Shown: positions 17,795 through 26,571 of the stretch, one piece after another
Numbering within the stretch: the stretch's first letter is position 1
Layout: every line of letters starts with the position of its first letter
Source: Thiosocius sp963719025
Lineage (GTDB): Bacteria > Pseudomonadota > Gammaproteobacteria > Chromatiales > Chromatiaceae
DNA length: 42,078 nt
Direction of reading: 5' to 3'
NCBI GenBank assembly: GCA_963719025.1
Contig: CAVRBK010000080.1
Span: forward strand, 1 to 42,078
Position numbers and translations under genes: made by a program
Notes under the pieces: model-generated
Told to the model about the DNA's origin: nothing
Seen by the model: the letters and a program-made list of their open reading frames with translations, nothing else
Database searches by the model: none

Positions 17795-18298
17795 TCTGAA
17801 AATCAACCTGTAATGGCGTCGTGCCCACGAAAGCGGGAAAATGGTCGCATATCGAACCGGCAATAGCGGTCTTCAGTCCCGGTCAATCGGCCGTCTGGAG
17901 AATACGGCCGAGCAGGACGGTACGCCAAACCGAGCATCCCCCCGCGGTGCGCGTCAGTACCAGGCCGGGCGGGCGGCGTCTGGATGTCGTACAAGGCCAC
18001 ATCACCCCCCTGGCAAAGCGCAAAAAAAACCCTCAAACGCAAATAGTTGCGAGACCTTGTTGAGGCCTGTTTGGAGTGTTTCCGAGTGCTGCGATTATCC
18101 GTCACTAGCGCCTCGGATTGCAATAAATCAATAATCCACCAAGGACAGCGTCGGGGAATGGCTGCATAGCATATCAGCACTTGCTGTTTTAGTGGAACTT
18201 ACAGGAAATCCAGCCTGACCGACAGAACTCGCACCTTGCCCGCTGCAACGCGTTACCATGCGCAAAACAACCGTTGAGGATCAAAGGAGAATCGACTT
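17795..18298. other. divergent intergenic region
   Basis: These 504 bases separate the RND adaptor (minus) from the dynamin-like gene (plus). Long open frames on both strands show no family features and I take them as chance. The right end carries AAAGGAGA at a good distance from the ATG at 18299. Promoters for both sides must lie here, but none stands out. The region also has an A8 tract at about 18023-18030. Confidence 0.4.
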
Positions 18299-19828
18299 AT
18301 GCGTGGTGCCGGCCCGGTCATCGAGACCCGTCTCAAACACCTCGAGGCACACCTTGAGCAGGAAAACCCGGTTCTATTGACCACCGTGCAGAGCTTTCGC
18401 GTGCTCGATGCGGTGGCCTACCGAATGGGCCTGTTCAGTCCGGAACAGTCGTATGCCACGCAGATCCCCTGGTGGCCGTTGATTTCGGTCCTCGGCACCT
18501 TCTCTGCGGGCAAGTCGACCTTCATCAATCACTACCTCGGCAGCAAGTTGCAGCGCAGCGGCAACCAGGCAGTGGACGACAAATTCACCGTATTGTGCTT
18601 CAGCAGCCAGTCCACCACGCATGCCCTGCCGGGACAGGCGCTGGACTCGGATCCGCGCTTCCCGTTCTACAAGGTCAGCAGCGAGATCGAGAAGGTGGCC
18701 GCCGGTGAAGGTTCGCGGATCGACGCCTACCTGCAACTCAAGACCAGTGCCAGCCCCGCACTGCGCGGCAAGATCCTGATCGATTCACCGGGGTTCGATG
18801 CCGACGCGCAGCGTACCTCGACCCTGAAGATCACCGACCACATCATCGATCTTTCCGACCTCGTTCTGGTGTTCTTCGACGCCCGGCATCCGGAACCCGG
18901 GGCCATGCGCGACACCCTCGACCACCTGGTCAGCAAGACCATCAACCGGCCGGATTCGGGCAAGTTTCTTTATATTCTCAACCAGATAGACACCACGGCG
19001 CGGGAAGACAATCCAGAAGAGGTAGTCGCCGCATGGCAACGTGCCCTCGGTGAGCGTGGGCTTACCGCCGGGCGTTTTTTCGCCATTTACAATGACGAGG
19101 CCGCCAACCCGATCCCCGACGAGGCCCTGCGCCGGCGTTTCGAGTCGAAACGCGACGCCGATCTGGACGATATCCACGAACGCATGGGACAGGTCGAGAT
19201 CGAGCGCGCCTATCGCATTGTCGGGACGCTGGAAAAAACCGCACGCTCGTTCGAGGAAAAGGTGGTACCCGGTATCAACCAGATACTGACCGGCTGGCGC
19301 AAGCGGACCCTGATCGGCGATGCCGTGGCGGCGGTGGCACTGATCACCGGCTTCTTCGCCCTGACGATCCAACTGGGACAGTGGGACGGCCTGCAGCTCA
19401 AGGCGGCCTGGTGGGACGCGTTGACGGCGAACCCGGTGAACCTGTACTTCGGCGCGCTCGCCACCTATCTCGTCTGGCTGCTCGTCCACTTCGGCGTTCG
19501 GCATCTCGCCGCCAAGTCGCTGTTGCGGGCGGCCGACAGACTGGGCCAGCAGCTGGGATTGCGTGGCAGCCTGCGCTCGGCATTCCTCGCCAACACGAAA
19601 CCGTGGCGCAGTATTTTCAGCCGCAACCCCGCCGGCTGGTCGCGGCGCAGCAGGCGCCATATCCAGCAGGTCCTGGAAGACGCCGACCGTTACGTGCAGG
19701 ACTTGAACGACAGCTTCACCAATCCATCCGGCAATCCGCCGATGGCACTGGCGGCCACGCATGTTGGCGACGACGCTGCAGAGGATCTCAACGAAACCGG
19801 CAGCGCACGGGTCGGCAACACGGGCTGA
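18299..19828 (+). CDS. dynamin-family GTPase with C-terminal membrane segments
   Basis: The protein has 509 residues and starts at ATG with AAAGGAGA upstream. The GTPase domain shows G1 GTFSAGKST (about residues 65-73), a switch region, G3 DSPG (LIDSPGFDADAQ, about 161) and G4 NQID (LYILNQIDTTARED, about 229). Downstream of a helical part are two hydrophobic segments (VAAVALITGFFALTIQL and VNLYFGALATYLVWLLVHFGV), then a helical C-terminus. This matches bacterial dynamin-like or EHD-like proteins, which bind and remodel membrane with GTP hydrolysis. The usual long stalk is short here, so membrane attachment probably uses the hydrophobic pair. The next gene follows after 28 bases in the same direction. 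Confidence 0.8.
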   Translation: MRGAGPVIETRLKHLEAHLEQENPVLLTTVQSFRVLDAVAYRMGLFSPEQSYATQIPWWPLISVLGTFSAGKSTFINHYLGSKLQRSGNQAVDDKFTVLCFSSQSTTHALPGQALDSDPRFPFYKVSSEIEKVAAGEGSRIDAYLQLKTSASPALRGKILIDSPGFDADAQRTSTLKITDHIIDLSDLVLVFFDARHPEPGAMRDTLDHLVSKTINRPDSGKFLYILNQIDTTAREDNPEEVVAAWQRALGERGLTAGRFFAIYNDEAANPIPDEALRRRFESKRDADLDDIHERMGQVEIERAYRIVGTLEKTARSFEEKVVPGINQILTGWRKRTLIGDAVAAVALITGFFALTIQLGQWDGLQLKAAWWDALTANPVNLYFGALATYLVWLLVHFGVRHLAAKSLLRAADRLGQQLGLRGSLRSAFLANTKPWRSIFSRNPAGWSRRSRRHIQQVLEDADRYVQDLNDSFTNPSGNPPMALAATHVGDDAAEDLNETGSARVGNTG

Positions 19829-19856
19829 CGCAGCCCGAGGCCGCCGGAGTCAAGGC

Positions 19857-20762
19857 ATGCCGCGCATCGGGATCGACCTCGGTGGCAGCAAAATCGAAGG
19901 CATCGTGTTGCAGGACGATGGCCGGATATCTGACCGCCGGCGGGTTCCCACGCCCGCCGGTGACTATCAGGGCACGCTCGACGCCGTTGCCAGCCTGGTT
20001 TCGACCCTCGAACACGCTTGCAGCCGGCGATGCCCCGTCGGCGTCGGCACGCCTGGCGCGCTGTCACCGGTCACCGGTCGACTGCGTAACGCCAACTCGA
20101 CCTGTCTGAACGGCCAGGCCCTCGACAGAGACCTCGGCGCGAGACTCGACCGACCGGTGCGGATCGCCAATGATGCAGACTGCTTCGCCTTGTCCGAGGC
20201 CAGCGACGGCGCGGCGCGCGGCGCGGCCAGTGTGTTCGGGGTAATTATCGGAACCGGCACCGGTGGTGGGATAGTCATCGACGGCAAACTTCTGCAGGGG
20301 CCGAATGCGATCGCCGGCGAGTGGGGCCACAACCCCCTGCCCTGGCCATTGGATAACGAGCGCCCCGGCCCCGACTGCTACTGCGGCAAACGTGGCTGTA
20401 TAGAAACCTTTCTCTCCGGCCCTGGGCTGTCCGCTGACTATCGGGCCGGCGGTCCGGCGGTCAGCGCCATCGAGATCGTCGAACGTGCAGCCGGACACGA
20501 ACAACGCGCCGTGGACTGTCTCGACCGCTACGCAGATCGCATGGCGCGCAGCCTTGCCGGCATCATCAATGTCCTGGATCCCGAGGTCATTGTGCTCGGC
20601 GGCGGGCTCTCGCAGGTCTCGCGTCTCTACGAACAGGTACCGAGGCTGTGGTCGCAATACGTCTTTTCCGACGTGGTACGCACGAAGCTGCTCGCGCCAA
20701 TGCATGGTGACAGCAGTGGTGTGCGCGGAGCGGCATGGCTGTGGCCGGCAGGCGGGGAATAG
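19857..20762 (+). CDS. ROK-family sugar kinase (fructokinase/N-acetylhexosamine kinase-like)
   Basis: The ATG at 19857 gives 301 residues starting MPRIGIDLGGSKIEGIVL, the ROK phosphate-1 motif. VGVGTPGAL, IANDADCFALSEA (catalytic Asp), IIGTGTGGGIVIDGK (phosphate-2) and the zinc motif CYCGKRGCIETFLSGPG are all present, so it should be an active ATP-dependent kinase. The sequence resembles bacterial Mak-type fructokinases, but the sugar cannot be fixed from motifs. The frame is open further upstream into the end of the dynamin-like gene; the chosen start fits the conserved N-terminus exactly. No transporter or sugar-pathway gene adjoins it. Confidence 0.85.
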   Translation: MPRIGIDLGGSKIEGIVLQDDGRISDRRRVPTPAGDYQGTLDAVASLVSTLEHACSRRCPVGVGTPGALSPVTGRLRNANSTCLNGQALDRDLGARLDRPVRIANDADCFALSEASDGAARGAASVFGVIIGTGTGGGIVIDGKLLQGPNAIAGEWGHNPLPWPLDNERPGPDCYCGKRGCIETFLSGPGLSADYRAGGPAVSAIEIVERAAGHEQRAVDCLDRYADRMARSLAGIINVLDPEVIVLGGGLSQVSRLYEQVPRLWSQYVFSDVVRTKLLAPMHGDSSGVRGAAWLWPAGGE

Positions 20763-20808
20763 CAGCGCTTACACGCAAAGCAGCGCAAATGAAGCACCGA
20801 ACGGCCGT

Positions 20809-21651
20809 TCAGTGCATCGACTTGGCCAATATCCTCAGATCGTCATAGCGCTCATGGAATCCCGCGGAACGGTACTCGCAGTACGCATCATCGACGCCAA
20901 CCACCTGTAGCGGATCGAAGCCGCCGGCGATGGTATGGGCCAGCCACTGCCTGGCGGAATTCAACAGGGGCACCAGTGGTCCGCCGGTCTGTTCCGATGT
21001 CGGGCGCCCAAGTTGCTCGATCGTGGTCGCGATAACCGGCGGCAGTTGCCAATGTCGCGCCAGGAAGGCGCCCGCCCCCCAGAGATCCATCCCCATCACG
21101 TCACGCTCGTGTTGCTCGAGCGGTATCGAGGGGTCTTCGGCGAAGCGCCGCAGCGCCTCGTTCATATCGTGCGGACGCACATGAACCAGCAGCAACTCGC
21201 CCAGGTTGTGCAGCAGGCCGGCCAGGTAGGCCGTGTCCGGATCAGGCATACCCTCGACCTTTGCCGCGCGCGCCAGACCGCTTGCCAGATCGGCCGTACC
21301 CAACGCCATCACCCAGTAACTGGTGAGATCGAATCGGGGACAGTTCGCGGTGCTCAGGCCACCGGATAACGCCATGCCGAACGCCATGTTGCGCACCATC
21401 GTGATGCCCAGCACCCGAATGATGGCGACCTTGATTGTCATGACCGGATGACGGGGGGCGTAAAACGCGGAATTGGCAATTCCCAGCAAACGTGCGCTGA
21501 GCGGAGGATCCCGTTCGATCACCTCGGCAAGTCGGTCGATCGCGACGTCGGGGTCAGCCGCCAGGGCCAACAAGCGCGCGGCAGTCGCGGGCATCGGCGG
21601 TATGGACTCTACCGCGATCAGTTCTTCATAGAGGGGGCGCTGCTTATCCAC
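20809..21651 (-). CDS. HDOD domain protein
   Basis: The protein is almost entirely one HDOD domain: YEELIAVESIPPMPATAARLLALA, then VIERDPPLSARLLGIANSAFY, VAIIRVLGITMVRNMAFGMAL and TAYLAGLLHNLGELLLVHV. The HD-type metal pair is reduced to H-N, as usual for HDOD, so hydrolase activity is not expected. Such proteins act in signal transduction, often with c-di-GMP or chemotaxis systems. I chose GTG 21651 since the domain begins soon after it; the open frame reaches a TTG at 21708, adding a basic leader. It diverges from nrtR and could share the regulatory region there. It ends convergent with the ROK kinase. Confidence 0.8.
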   Translation of the reverse strand: MDKQRPLYEELIAVESIPPMPATAARLLALAADPDVAIDRLAEVIERDPPLSARLLGIANSAFYAPRHPVMTIKVAIIRVLGITMVRNMAFGMALSGGLSTANCPRFDLTSYWVMALGTADLASGLARAAKVEGMPDPDTAYLAGLLHNLGELLLVHVRPHDMNEALRRFAEDPSIPLEQHERDVMGMDLWGAGAFLARHWQLPPVIATTIEQLGRPTSEQTGGPLVPLLNSARQWLAHTIAGGFDPLQVVGVDDAYCEYRSAGFHERYDDLRILAKSMH

Positions 21652-21795
21652 AATTCTGCTTTTACGACGATTTCCCGGTGTATCTGTTGAGCGGCACCGG
21701 GCAGCCAAACTTGAGCGAGGTACACCACCTCACGCGGCAACGACCGCGCCAACACGGGAATAAAACGTCTGACACCTGCGCTCAACGACATTTTC

Positions 21796-21824
21796 TTGAC
21801 AAGGTGTATCGATAACACTATGTT
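21796..21824 (+). promoter_or_regulatory. sigma-70-type promoter of nrtR-nadA
   Basis: A perfect -35 TTGACA (21796-21801) and a -10-like TATGTT (21819-21824) are separated by exactly 17 bases. The ATG of nrtR follows 30 bases after the -10. The spacer is filled by the first operator-like repeat. Confidence 0.75.
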
Positions 21825-21844
21825 CGTCGGTGTACTAATAACAC
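21804..21844 (+). repeat. tandem operator-like repeats, probable NrtR sites
   Basis: Two copies of GTGTANNNATAACAC occur at 21804-21818 and 21830-21844, 26 bases apart centre to centre. Each is an imperfect palindrome with GTGT and ACAC ends. The first fills the promoter spacer and the second covers the expected transcription start. Binding here would block transcription, which suits autoregulation by NrtR, the product of the next gene. The identity of the binding protein is inferred. Confidence 0.65.
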
Positions 21845-21854
21845 TTACTAGACC

Positions 21855-22543
21855 ATGCGCGCACCGAACGAGGCATTCAGCTACCCCTACCCGCACCCGG
21901 CAGTCACCACCGACGTCGTGGTTTTTACCATTCGTGAAGGTCGCTTGAGTACCTTGCTGGTCAAGCGCGCCAATTCCCCGCACAAGGGTGACTGGGCGCT
22001 GCCCGGTGGATTTCTCGATATCGACGAAGACCTCGATACCTGTGCGGCACGCGAACTGGCCGAGGAGACGGGCCTCACCGGTCTGTATCTCGAACAGCTG
22101 TACACCTTCGGCGCCACCCACCGGGATCCGCGCGAGCGGGTGATCAGCGTCACCTACTACGCCCTGCTGCCGCAGGATGCACTGGCCACGCCGCGCGCTG
22201 CGAGTGATGCAGCCGATGTCGGCTGGTACGATCTTCGAGGACCTGCCGCGACCTCGCCTTCGACCATGCGCAGATCATCGACATGGCACACCGCCGCCTG
22301 GTCGCCAAGCTCGACTATTCGACCATCGCGTTTCAGTTCATGCCGGAGACATTCACCCTGAGTGAACTGCAGTGCGTCTACGAGTCACTGCTCAACCAGC
22401 CACTGGACAAGCGCAACTTCCGCAAGCGCATGCTTTCGCTCGACCTTATTGAAGAGACGGGCAAGCTGTGCCGGACCGGCAAACACCGGCCAGCTCGCGA
22501 ATACCGGGCCAAGCACCCCAATCGGGTGGAGATCATCAAATGA
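21855..22543 (+). CDS. nrtR: NrtR-type NAD regulator: NUDIX domain plus winged helix, two frameshifts
   Basis: NrtR proteins repress NAD synthesis genes and sense ADP-ribose-type ligands with a NUDIX domain. The N-terminal part (TTDVVVFTIREGRLSTLLVKRA) and the NUDIX box GFLDID-E-DLDTCAA-RE-L-A-EE-T-G-L are intact. An extra T near 22233 and an extra C near 22248 break the linker; corrected, it reads GWYDLEDLPDLAFDHAQII and joins the C-terminal winged helix (AFQFMPETFTLSELQCVYESLL ... NFRKRMLSL) ending REYRAKHPNRVEIIK. The corrected length is 228 residues. The stop overlaps the nadA start (ATGA), so regulator and target are translationally coupled. Adjacent nadA makes the NrtR assignment convincing. 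Confidence 0.88.
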
Positions 22544-23616
22544 AGATACAGCCGATCAATTTTCAACCGACGCCGCCCGCGATCAAGGTGCCGCGCGCAC
22601 CCGGTGTGGCCGCAACTCAGTCCGGCCGACAAGGACGCGATGATTCAGCGCATCAAGCAACTGCTGCATGAGCAGAATGCCGTGCTGGTCGCGCATTACT
22701 ATGTCGACGGTGACCTGCAGGCACTGGCCGAAGAGACCGGCGGCTGCGTCGCCGATTCCCTGGAGATGGCCCGCTATGGCAGCACAACGGATGCCGACAC
22801 GCTGATCGTCTGCGGCGTGCGCTTCATGGGTGAGACCGCAAAGATTCTCAATCCGGAAAAACGCGTCCTGATGCCCGATCTCGACGCCACCTGTTCGCTC
22901 GACGAAGGCTGTCCCGCCGACCTGTTCAACGAATTCTGCGATGCGCATCCCGACCGCACCGTCGTGGTGTACGCCAATACCAGCGCCGCCGTGAAGGCGC
23001 GCGCCGACTGGATGGTTACCTCGGGGATCGCCTTGCCGATCGTCCGCCACCTGCACGAGCAGGGCGAGAAGATCCTGTGGGCGCCGGATAAACACCTTGG
23101 CCGCTACGTACAGCAGCAGACCGGTGCCGACATCCTGCTTTGGGATGGCAGCTGCGTGGTCCACGAAGAGTTCAAGGGCTTTGCCCTCGAACGCCTCAAA
23201 CGCCTGCACCCGGAGGCCGCAATCCTGGTTCATCCCGAATCGCCGGCAGGACGTGCTGGAGCAGGCGGACGTCGTCGGTTCGACCACCGCCCTGATCAAG
23301 GCGGTATCGGAGATGCCCAACGAGGAATTCATCGTCGCGACCGACGACGGCATCTTCTGGAAGATGCACCAGCTGGCGCCGGACAAGAAGCTCATCTCGG
23401 CGCCCGACCGCCGGCGTCGGCGCCACCTGCGAGTCCTGTGCGCATTGCCCGTGGATGGCCAAGAACTCGCTGCAGAATCTCGAACAACTGCTCCAGAACG
23501 GCCACAACAGCATTACTGTCGACCCGACGATTCGTGACGACGCCGTGAAGTCGATTCAAAGGATGCTCGATTTCGCCGAGACACACCGGATCAGCGGCGC
23601 CCTCCCCGGTCGCTAG
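22540..23616 (+). CDS. nadA: Quinolinate synthase, three frameshifts
   Basis: NadA condenses iminoaspartate with dihydroxyacetone phosphate to quinolinate using a [4Fe-4S] cluster. Conserved blocks: NAVLVAHYYVDGDLQALAEETGG, VCGVRFMGETAKILNPEK, LMPDLDATCSLDEGCPADLF, YANTSAAVKARADWMVTS, WAPDKHLGRYVQQQTG, EFIVATDDGIFWKM and GATCESCAHCPWMAKN, which together contain the three cluster cysteines. Extra bases near 22602, 23245 and 23403 split these across frames. Removing them gives about 357 residues ending at TAG 23614. The start ATG overlaps the nrtR stop. No nadB or nadC is in the window. Because NadA is normally essential for de novo NAD, sequencing error is the likelier cause of the shifts. Confidence 0.9.
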
Positions 23617-23750
23617 GTCGCCAGTGCGCCATCGGCCGGCGACGATTCGGATAACCTCGCCAACTCCGGCTATCTTTAGTGGAAGGGAAATCGCGGCGTC
23701 CGCGCCGCGACGCCCCGTGTCGCTGACAGAACAAGTAAAAGGGAGATCCC

Positions 23751-25262
23751 ATGTTTGCCACCGCCAAGATCGGCCGCAGCCTGAGCAAGGCCGCGTACAA
23801 CCAAGAAGTCGAAGAACTGCGTACCGAATTGCTCGAAGCACAGATTGCCCTGCGCGAACGCAACATCCCGGTGTACATGATCATTGCGGGCATGGAGGGC
23901 GCGGGCAAAGGCGAAGTGGTCAATGCCCTGGACGAGTGGCTCGATGCCCGCGGGGTCAATGTCTATGCCTTCTGGGAAGAATCCGACGACGAAAAACTGC
24001 GCCCCCGGGCCTGGCGCTTCTGGCGAGCCATGCCACGGCGTGGCGAGATTGGTGTCTTTTTTGGCGGCTGGTACCTCTGGCCTATCGAACAGGGTTTCGC
24101 CCACAACTGGGGTGACGCCGACATTGATCAGTGCATGCGTGGCATCCGCGAACTGGAACGCATGCTGATTCACGACGATGCGGTCATCGTGAAATGCTGG
24201 TATCACTTCTCGGAAAAAGATCAGCGCAAGCGCCTGAAGTCCCTCGAACGCAGCGACCGCAGCCGCTGGAAAATGCTGCCGAAGAAGAAAAAGTTCAGCC
24301 AGCAATACCAACGGTTCGAACTGATCGCCGACCGCGTGGTACGAGGTACCGATATCGGCCGTGCACCCTGGCATGTTATCGAGGCAACCAACCGGCGCTA
24401 CCGCGACATGATGACCGGACGAATTCTGCTGCGCGAGATCCAGGAGGCACTGGCCCAGCAACCACTGGATGATCGCCGGGTGGAGGATTCCCCGCCGAGC
24501 ATCAACGGCGACCTGCTGCCGGACGCCCCCGAGGCACGTATCACGATAATTGACCGTATCGACCTGACACAGACGATCGAGCGCAGCGATTACCGGAAGC
24601 GTCTCAAAGATCTCCAGGCCGAGTTGAATGATCTTGCCTGGGAGGCCTACAGCAAACGCATCTCGACCATGCTGGTGTTTGAAGGGGTCGATGCGGCCGG
24701 CAAGGGCGGCGCGATAAGGCGGGTTACCCAGGCCGTTGATTCGCGTCTGCGCGATGTCATACCGATCGCCGCCCCGACCGACGAAGAACTGGCCCATCAC
24801 TACCTGTGGCGATTCTGGCGGCATGTGCCACGCGCCGGCCGCATGACGATATTCGACCGATCATGGTACGGGCGGGTGCTGGTTGAGCGGGTCGAGGGCT
24901 TTACCAGTCATGCCAACTGGGCGCGGGCCTATCTCGAGATCAACGATTTCGAGGAACAACTCGCCCGCTCCGGCATCGTGGTGCAGAAATTCTGGCTGCA
25001 GATCAGCAAGGAAGAACAGCTGGCACGTTTCAAGGCGCGCGAAGACACCCCGTACAAGCGTTACAAGATCACCGACGAGGATTGGCGCAATCGCGAGAAG
25101 TGGGACGAGTACCGGGGTGCGGTAAACGAGATGCTGGCACGCACCAGTGCGCAACACGCCCCGTGGAACCTGATCGCCGGCAACGACAAACGCTTTGCCC
25201 GGATACAGGTGCTGGAGACAGTGACCCAGGCCTTGCGCGACGCCCTGCAGAACAAGCGCTGA
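23751..25262 (+). CDS. pap: polyphosphate:AMP phosphotransferase, two-domain PPK2
   Basis: This 503-residue protein has two fused PPK2 domains. The N-terminal domain has a P-loop GMEGAGKGE (about residue 47) and lacks a canonical lid (YHFSEKDQRKRL in its place). The C-terminal domain has GVDAAGKGG (about 310) and the full DRSWYGR lid motif (about 371), as in class II PPK2 enzymes, where only the second domain is catalytic. Class II enzymes phosphorylate AMP to ADP with polyphosphate. GGGAGA precedes the ATG. It follows nadA by about 135 bases on the same strand; whether it is in the NrtR-controlled transcript is unclear. The frame is intact. Confidence 0.9.
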   Translation: MFATAKIGRSLSKAAYNQEVEELRTELLEAQIALRERNIPVYMIIAGMEGAGKGEVVNALDEWLDARGVNVYAFWEESDDEKLRPRAWRFWRAMPRRGEIGVFFGGWYLWPIEQGFAHNWGDADIDQCMRGIRELERMLIHDDAVIVKCWYHFSEKDQRKRLKSLERSDRSRWKMLPKKKKFSQQYQRFELIADRVVRGTDIGRAPWHVIEATNRRYRDMMTGRILLREIQEALAQQPLDDRRVEDSPPSINGDLLPDAPEARITIIDRIDLTQTIERSDYRKRLKDLQAELNDLAWEAYSKRISTMLVFEGVDAAGKGGAIRRVTQAVDSRLRDVIPIAAPTDEELAHHYLWRFWRHVPRAGRMTIFDRSWYGRVLVERVEGFTSHANWARAYLEINDFEEQLARSGIVVQKFWLQISKEEQLARFKAREDTPYKRYKITDEDWRNREKWDEYRGAVNEMLARTSAQHAPWNLIAGNDKRFARIQVLETVTQALRDALQNKR

Positions 25263-25289
25263 CGACCCGCGGCGCAGAAAACCCGCCGC

Positions 25290-25670
25290 ATGCTGTCCTA
25301 CGAATCGCTGAAGCTGGTTCACCAGACCACGGTGGTGTTGTCGATTACCGGCTTCGCCCTGCGCGGCGGTCTGATGCTGGCCGACTCCGACGTGCTGCGA
25401 CTGCGCTGGATGCGCACCTGGCCTCACCTGATCGATACCCTGCTGCTGGTCAGCGGCGTCTGGATGGCGAGCCGGTTGGCACTGTCGCCGCTGGAACAGC
25501 CGTGGCTGGCGGCAAAAATTGTTGCGCTGCTGGCCTACATCGGGTTTGGCTTCATCGCGTTGCGGCTGGGTAAAACGCGCGGCAGACGGATCGCCGCGCT
25601 GATCGCCGCACTGCTCTGTTTCGCCTACATCGCGCTGACGGCCATAAACAAATCGCCGTGGCCGTTCTGA
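25290..25670 (+). CDS. SirB2-family membrane protein
   Basis: The protein has 126 residues and four predicted transmembrane helices (TTVVLSITGFALRGGLML, LIDTLLLVSGVWMASRL, WLAAKIVALLAYIGFGFIAL and IAALIAALLCFAYIAL) and begins LSYESLKLVHQTTVVLS, typical of SirB2. SirB2 was named as an invasion-gene regulator in Salmonella, but its biochemical role is unknown. The start lies 27 bases after the PPK2 stop, so the two are probably cotranscribed. Confidence 0.8.
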   Translation: MLSYESLKLVHQTTVVLSITGFALRGGLMLADSDVLRLRWMRTWPHLIDTLLLVSGVWMASRLALSPLEQPWLAAKIVALLAYIGFGFIALRLGKTRGRRIAALIAALLCFAYIALTAINKSPWPF

Positions 25671-25688
25671 GCGGCGATCGATCTGACA

Positions 25689-26339
25689 CTACTTCCTGCC
25701 GATGTCGTCCAGCTTGATCGAAACCTGCGGAAGCTCCGGCTTGACCAGACTGTCGCGATCGATACTGAAATACCGATGGCCATTGATCATCGCCGAGATA
25801 TCGGCCGACTGTCCACGCAGGTCCTGCAACACGACACTGAACAGGTGCAATGCCAGCACGATAGCCACCGTGGTAGCGAGCCAGCCATGCACGGCGGGCA
25901 GATAGAGTCGTCCCAACAGGGGCGTATCCGGCATCAACCAGCCGGTCAGGGCCGACAGCGCAAGCACGACGAACAACAACAGGTACAGCGGCTTCCACAA
26001 AGGATTATGCGCAAACCAGTTCGGCATGGGCGTCTTTCCCAGGGACAGGTAGAACTTCAGGCTATCGCCGACTGCCGCCACCTCCGCATCGCTGAGCAAT
26101 ATGTGCTCGAACCGATCCGCCCCCTTGCCAAAGAATCCCAGCAGTGTCCGCAACGCCAGGGAAAAGACCAGAACACTGGCGGCGAGGTAGTGGAAATCCA
26201 CCGCTGCCGGCGCCAGAGATGGCGAGTTCGCCACCAGCCACCCGGTACCCAGCAGCAGTATGGTCGAGGCCGCCATGGTCCAATGCGCCAGGCGCAACCA
26301 GCCGCTCCATACTGCGACGCGGCGTATTTGTTCGGTCAT
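25689..26339 (-). CDS. b-type cytochrome (cytochrome b561 / Ni,Fe-hydrogenase type)
   Basis: From ATG 26339 (MTEQIRRVAVWSGWLRLAHWT) the protein has 216 residues and four main transmembrane helices. Candidate haem-ligand histidines occur in RLAHWTMAAS, VDFHYLAASV, PAVHGWLATT and VLALHLFSVVL, the pattern of di-haem membrane cytochromes of this superfamily. It would pass electrons between the quinone pool and a periplasmic or dehydrogenase partner. No partner enzyme or c-type cytochrome gene is adjacent. The C-terminal hydrophilic tail (SAMINGHRYFSIDRDSLVKPEL) is cytoplasmic or periplasmic and carries no motif I know. Confidence 0.8.
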   Translation of the reverse strand: MTEQIRRVAVWSGWLRLAHWTMAASTILLLGTGWLVANSPSLAPAAVDFHYLAASVLVFSLALRTLLGFFGKGADRFEHILLSDAEVAAVGDSLKFYLSLGKTPMPNWFAHNPLWKPLYLLLFVVLALSALTGWLMPDTPLLGRLYLPAVHGWLATTVAIVLALHLFSVVLQDLRGQSADISAMINGHRYFSIDRDSLVKPELPQVSIKLDDIGRK

Positions 26340-26571
26340 TTCGTTCCAACCCCGGGGTAGTGGCGTAGCAAGCCCAATCAATTCCGCCGATTACACAGTG
26401 AATGTCCGCCCACGGCCATGACAGTTTTCAATCATGCAAAGGCCTGACAGGAATTATATTCGGTAACGGATAACGATTTCCGTTGGCCGGCCGTTAACCT
26501 CGATTGAACTGACGCGCCCTGCCCGATTTCCGGATGGTGGCGTATGATTAAGAAAGCGCAAAGGCCGACAG

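Noticed and set aside
17803..18180. 125-residue minus-strand frame in the RND/dynamin intergenic region
   Set aside because: No family features, no good start context, and it overlaps where promoters must lie. Long frames are common by chance at this GC content.
20797..20812. GAACGGCCGTTC inverted repeat between the convergent ROK and HDOD genes as a terminator
   Set aside because: The stem has no loop and no T-tract follows, so it does not make a rho-independent terminator.
26382..26571. Sigma-70 promoter before the LysM-FecR gene using TTGAAC and TATGAT
   Set aside because: The two elements are about 33 bases apart, too far for one promoter.
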